This document shows positions 5,962-7,931 of a DNA stretch of 7,931 nucleotides, one piece after another (position 1 is the first letter of the stretch; every line of letters starts with the position of its first letter). The translations under genes were made by a program, and so were the position numbers. The notes under the pieces were generated by a model. It had not been told where the DNA came from. It saw nothing but the letters and a program-made list of their open reading frames with translations, and made no database searches. The stretch covers positions 1 through 7,931 of the forward strand of contig JAJFTX010000094.1 in NCBI GenBank assembly GCA_021372715.1, read 5' to 3'. Source of the stretch: Methanobacterium sp. (GTDB lineage: Archaea; Methanobacteriota; Methanobacteria; Methanobacteriales; Methanobacteriaceae).

Positions 5962-5970
5962 CCCCCTATA

Positions 5971-5986
5971 CACAAACTATTTATAG
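5971..5986 (+). promoter_or_regulatory. Thermosome promoter (BRE/TATA)
   Basis: CACAAAC (5971-5977) followed by TATTTATAG (5978-5986) is a good archaeal BRE/TATA pair. A start site about 25 bp downstream falls near 6006-6010, leaving a leader of about 25 nt with a strong ribosome site in its second half. Confidence 0.6.
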
Positions 5987-6020
5987 AACCTCTAACCCAT
6001 CGATAAATTACTGTATAAAA

Positions 6021-6030
6021 AGAGGTGATT
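6021..6030 (+). promoter_or_regulatory. Ribosome site deciding the thermosome GTG start
   Basis: AGAGGTGATT is a near-complete match to the anti-Shine-Dalgarno sequence. Its own GTG (6025) is in frame but cannot be both ribosome site and start, so initiation is assigned to GTG 6034, 4 nt after GGTGAT. An out-of-frame ATG at 6032 overlaps this start and runs into a stop after four codons. Confidence 0.75.
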
Positions 6031-6033
6031 AAT

Positions 6034-7668
<1,635 letters not shown>

Positions 7669-7678
7669 AAGAATAATT

Positions 7679-7718
7679 TTTAAGGAAATATTTTAAATTT
7701 CCCTAAATATTTTTTTTT
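7679..7718 (+). terminator. Hairpin plus T9 terminator after the thermosome
   Basis: TTTAAGGAAAT (7679-7689) pairs with ATTTCCCTAAA (7697-7707), an 11-bp stem with one A-C mismatch and a 7-nt loop. T9 follows at 7710-7718, 3 nt later. This looks like a bacterial-style intrinsic terminator 10 bp after the stop codon, unusually well formed for an archaeal gene end. Confidence 0.65.
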
Positions 7719-7786
7719 AACTTATTTTTTTAAATTTTTAATTTTTATTTTACAAATCAAATGAATAAAAACCATAAGGTTAAACA

Positions 7787-7931
7787 ATGTCTATTCTAAA
7801 AAGAAACTCTAAGAAAAATTTTGAGGAATTAGAGCCTAAAGAAGCGTTTATTCGAATTGAGAAACACCGTGATGATCAAGATTTCGTGGTCTTGGATGTG
7901 CGTACCCCTGGAGAATACCAGGCAGAACATC
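7787..7931 (+). CDS. Rhodanese-like domain protein, N-terminal part (partial)
   Basis: Forty-eight codons are present before the window ends. After a basic, polar leader of about 13 residues, the sequence FEELEPKEAFIRI (about 11-23) and then DFVVLDVRTPGEYQAEH (32-48) match the start of a rhodanese domain. In these proteins 'hhlDVRxxxEYxxGH' precedes the active-site cysteine loop, which here lies past the window edge. Rhodaneses transfer sulfane sulfur, but many single-domain forms have other or unknown roles, and the presence of the cysteine cannot be checked. The ATG at 7787 is preceded by AAGGT (7776-7780) at 6 nt. There is no signal peptide. It starts 118 bp after the thermosome stop, beyond the terminator, so it is probably transcribed separately. 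Confidence 0.8.
   Translation, partial: MSILKRNSKKNFEELEPKEAFIRIEKHRDDQDFVVLDVRTPGEYQAEH

Noticed and set aside
7761..7799. 12-codon frame (ATG 7761) before the rhodanese gene
   Set aside because: It is very short, overlaps the next start region and has no ribosome site.

Overview
The window looks like chromosome of a mesophilic, AT-rich pseudomurein-walled methanogen (order Methanobacteriales, probably Methanobacterium or a close relative). Four observations support this: an archaeal group II chaperonin (thermosome) with the Methanobacteriales-type N-terminus; a secreted protein ending in pseudomurein-binding repeats; GGTGAT-type Shine-Dalgarno sites; and BRE/TATA-like promoters with U-tract terminators. 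Species assignment is inference. All genes I accept are on the + strand.

Region 1 (1-2207) is the lysine/diaminopimelate branch of aspartate metabolism: the 3' end of dapA, then complete dapB and asd. Asd supplies aspartate semialdehyde, DapA condenses it with pyruvate, and DapB reduces the product. The 111-bp dapA-dapB gap holds U-tracts, a TATA-like box and a 9-bp direct repeat, so dapB-asd may have its own promoter.

Region 2 (about 2208-5166) holds two cell-surface genes. The first encodes a membrane-anchored right-handed beta-helix protein. The second encodes a secreted zinc-hydrolase-like protein (M14 / succinylglutamate desuccinylase-aspartoacylase type) fused through a Pro-Thr linker to pseudomurein-binding repeats. 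Both appear to start at TTG behind similar G-rich leaders. The second is the most interesting gene here: it is a plausible wall-bound, metal-dependent amidase or peptidase acting on pseudomurein.

Region 3 (5167-5817) is an orphan 167-aa protein with a long coiled coil and a C-terminal winged-helix-like domain. It sits behind an unusual leader with two AAGGTGATRAA repeats.

Region 4 (5818-7931) has the thermosome gene, with a good promoter, a perfect 15-bp palindrome just upstream of it, a GTG start decided by a strong ribosome site, and a hairpin plus T9 terminator. The window closes with the first 48 codons of a rhodanese-domain protein.

I see no rRNA, tRNA, CRISPR array, insertion sequence or integrase.
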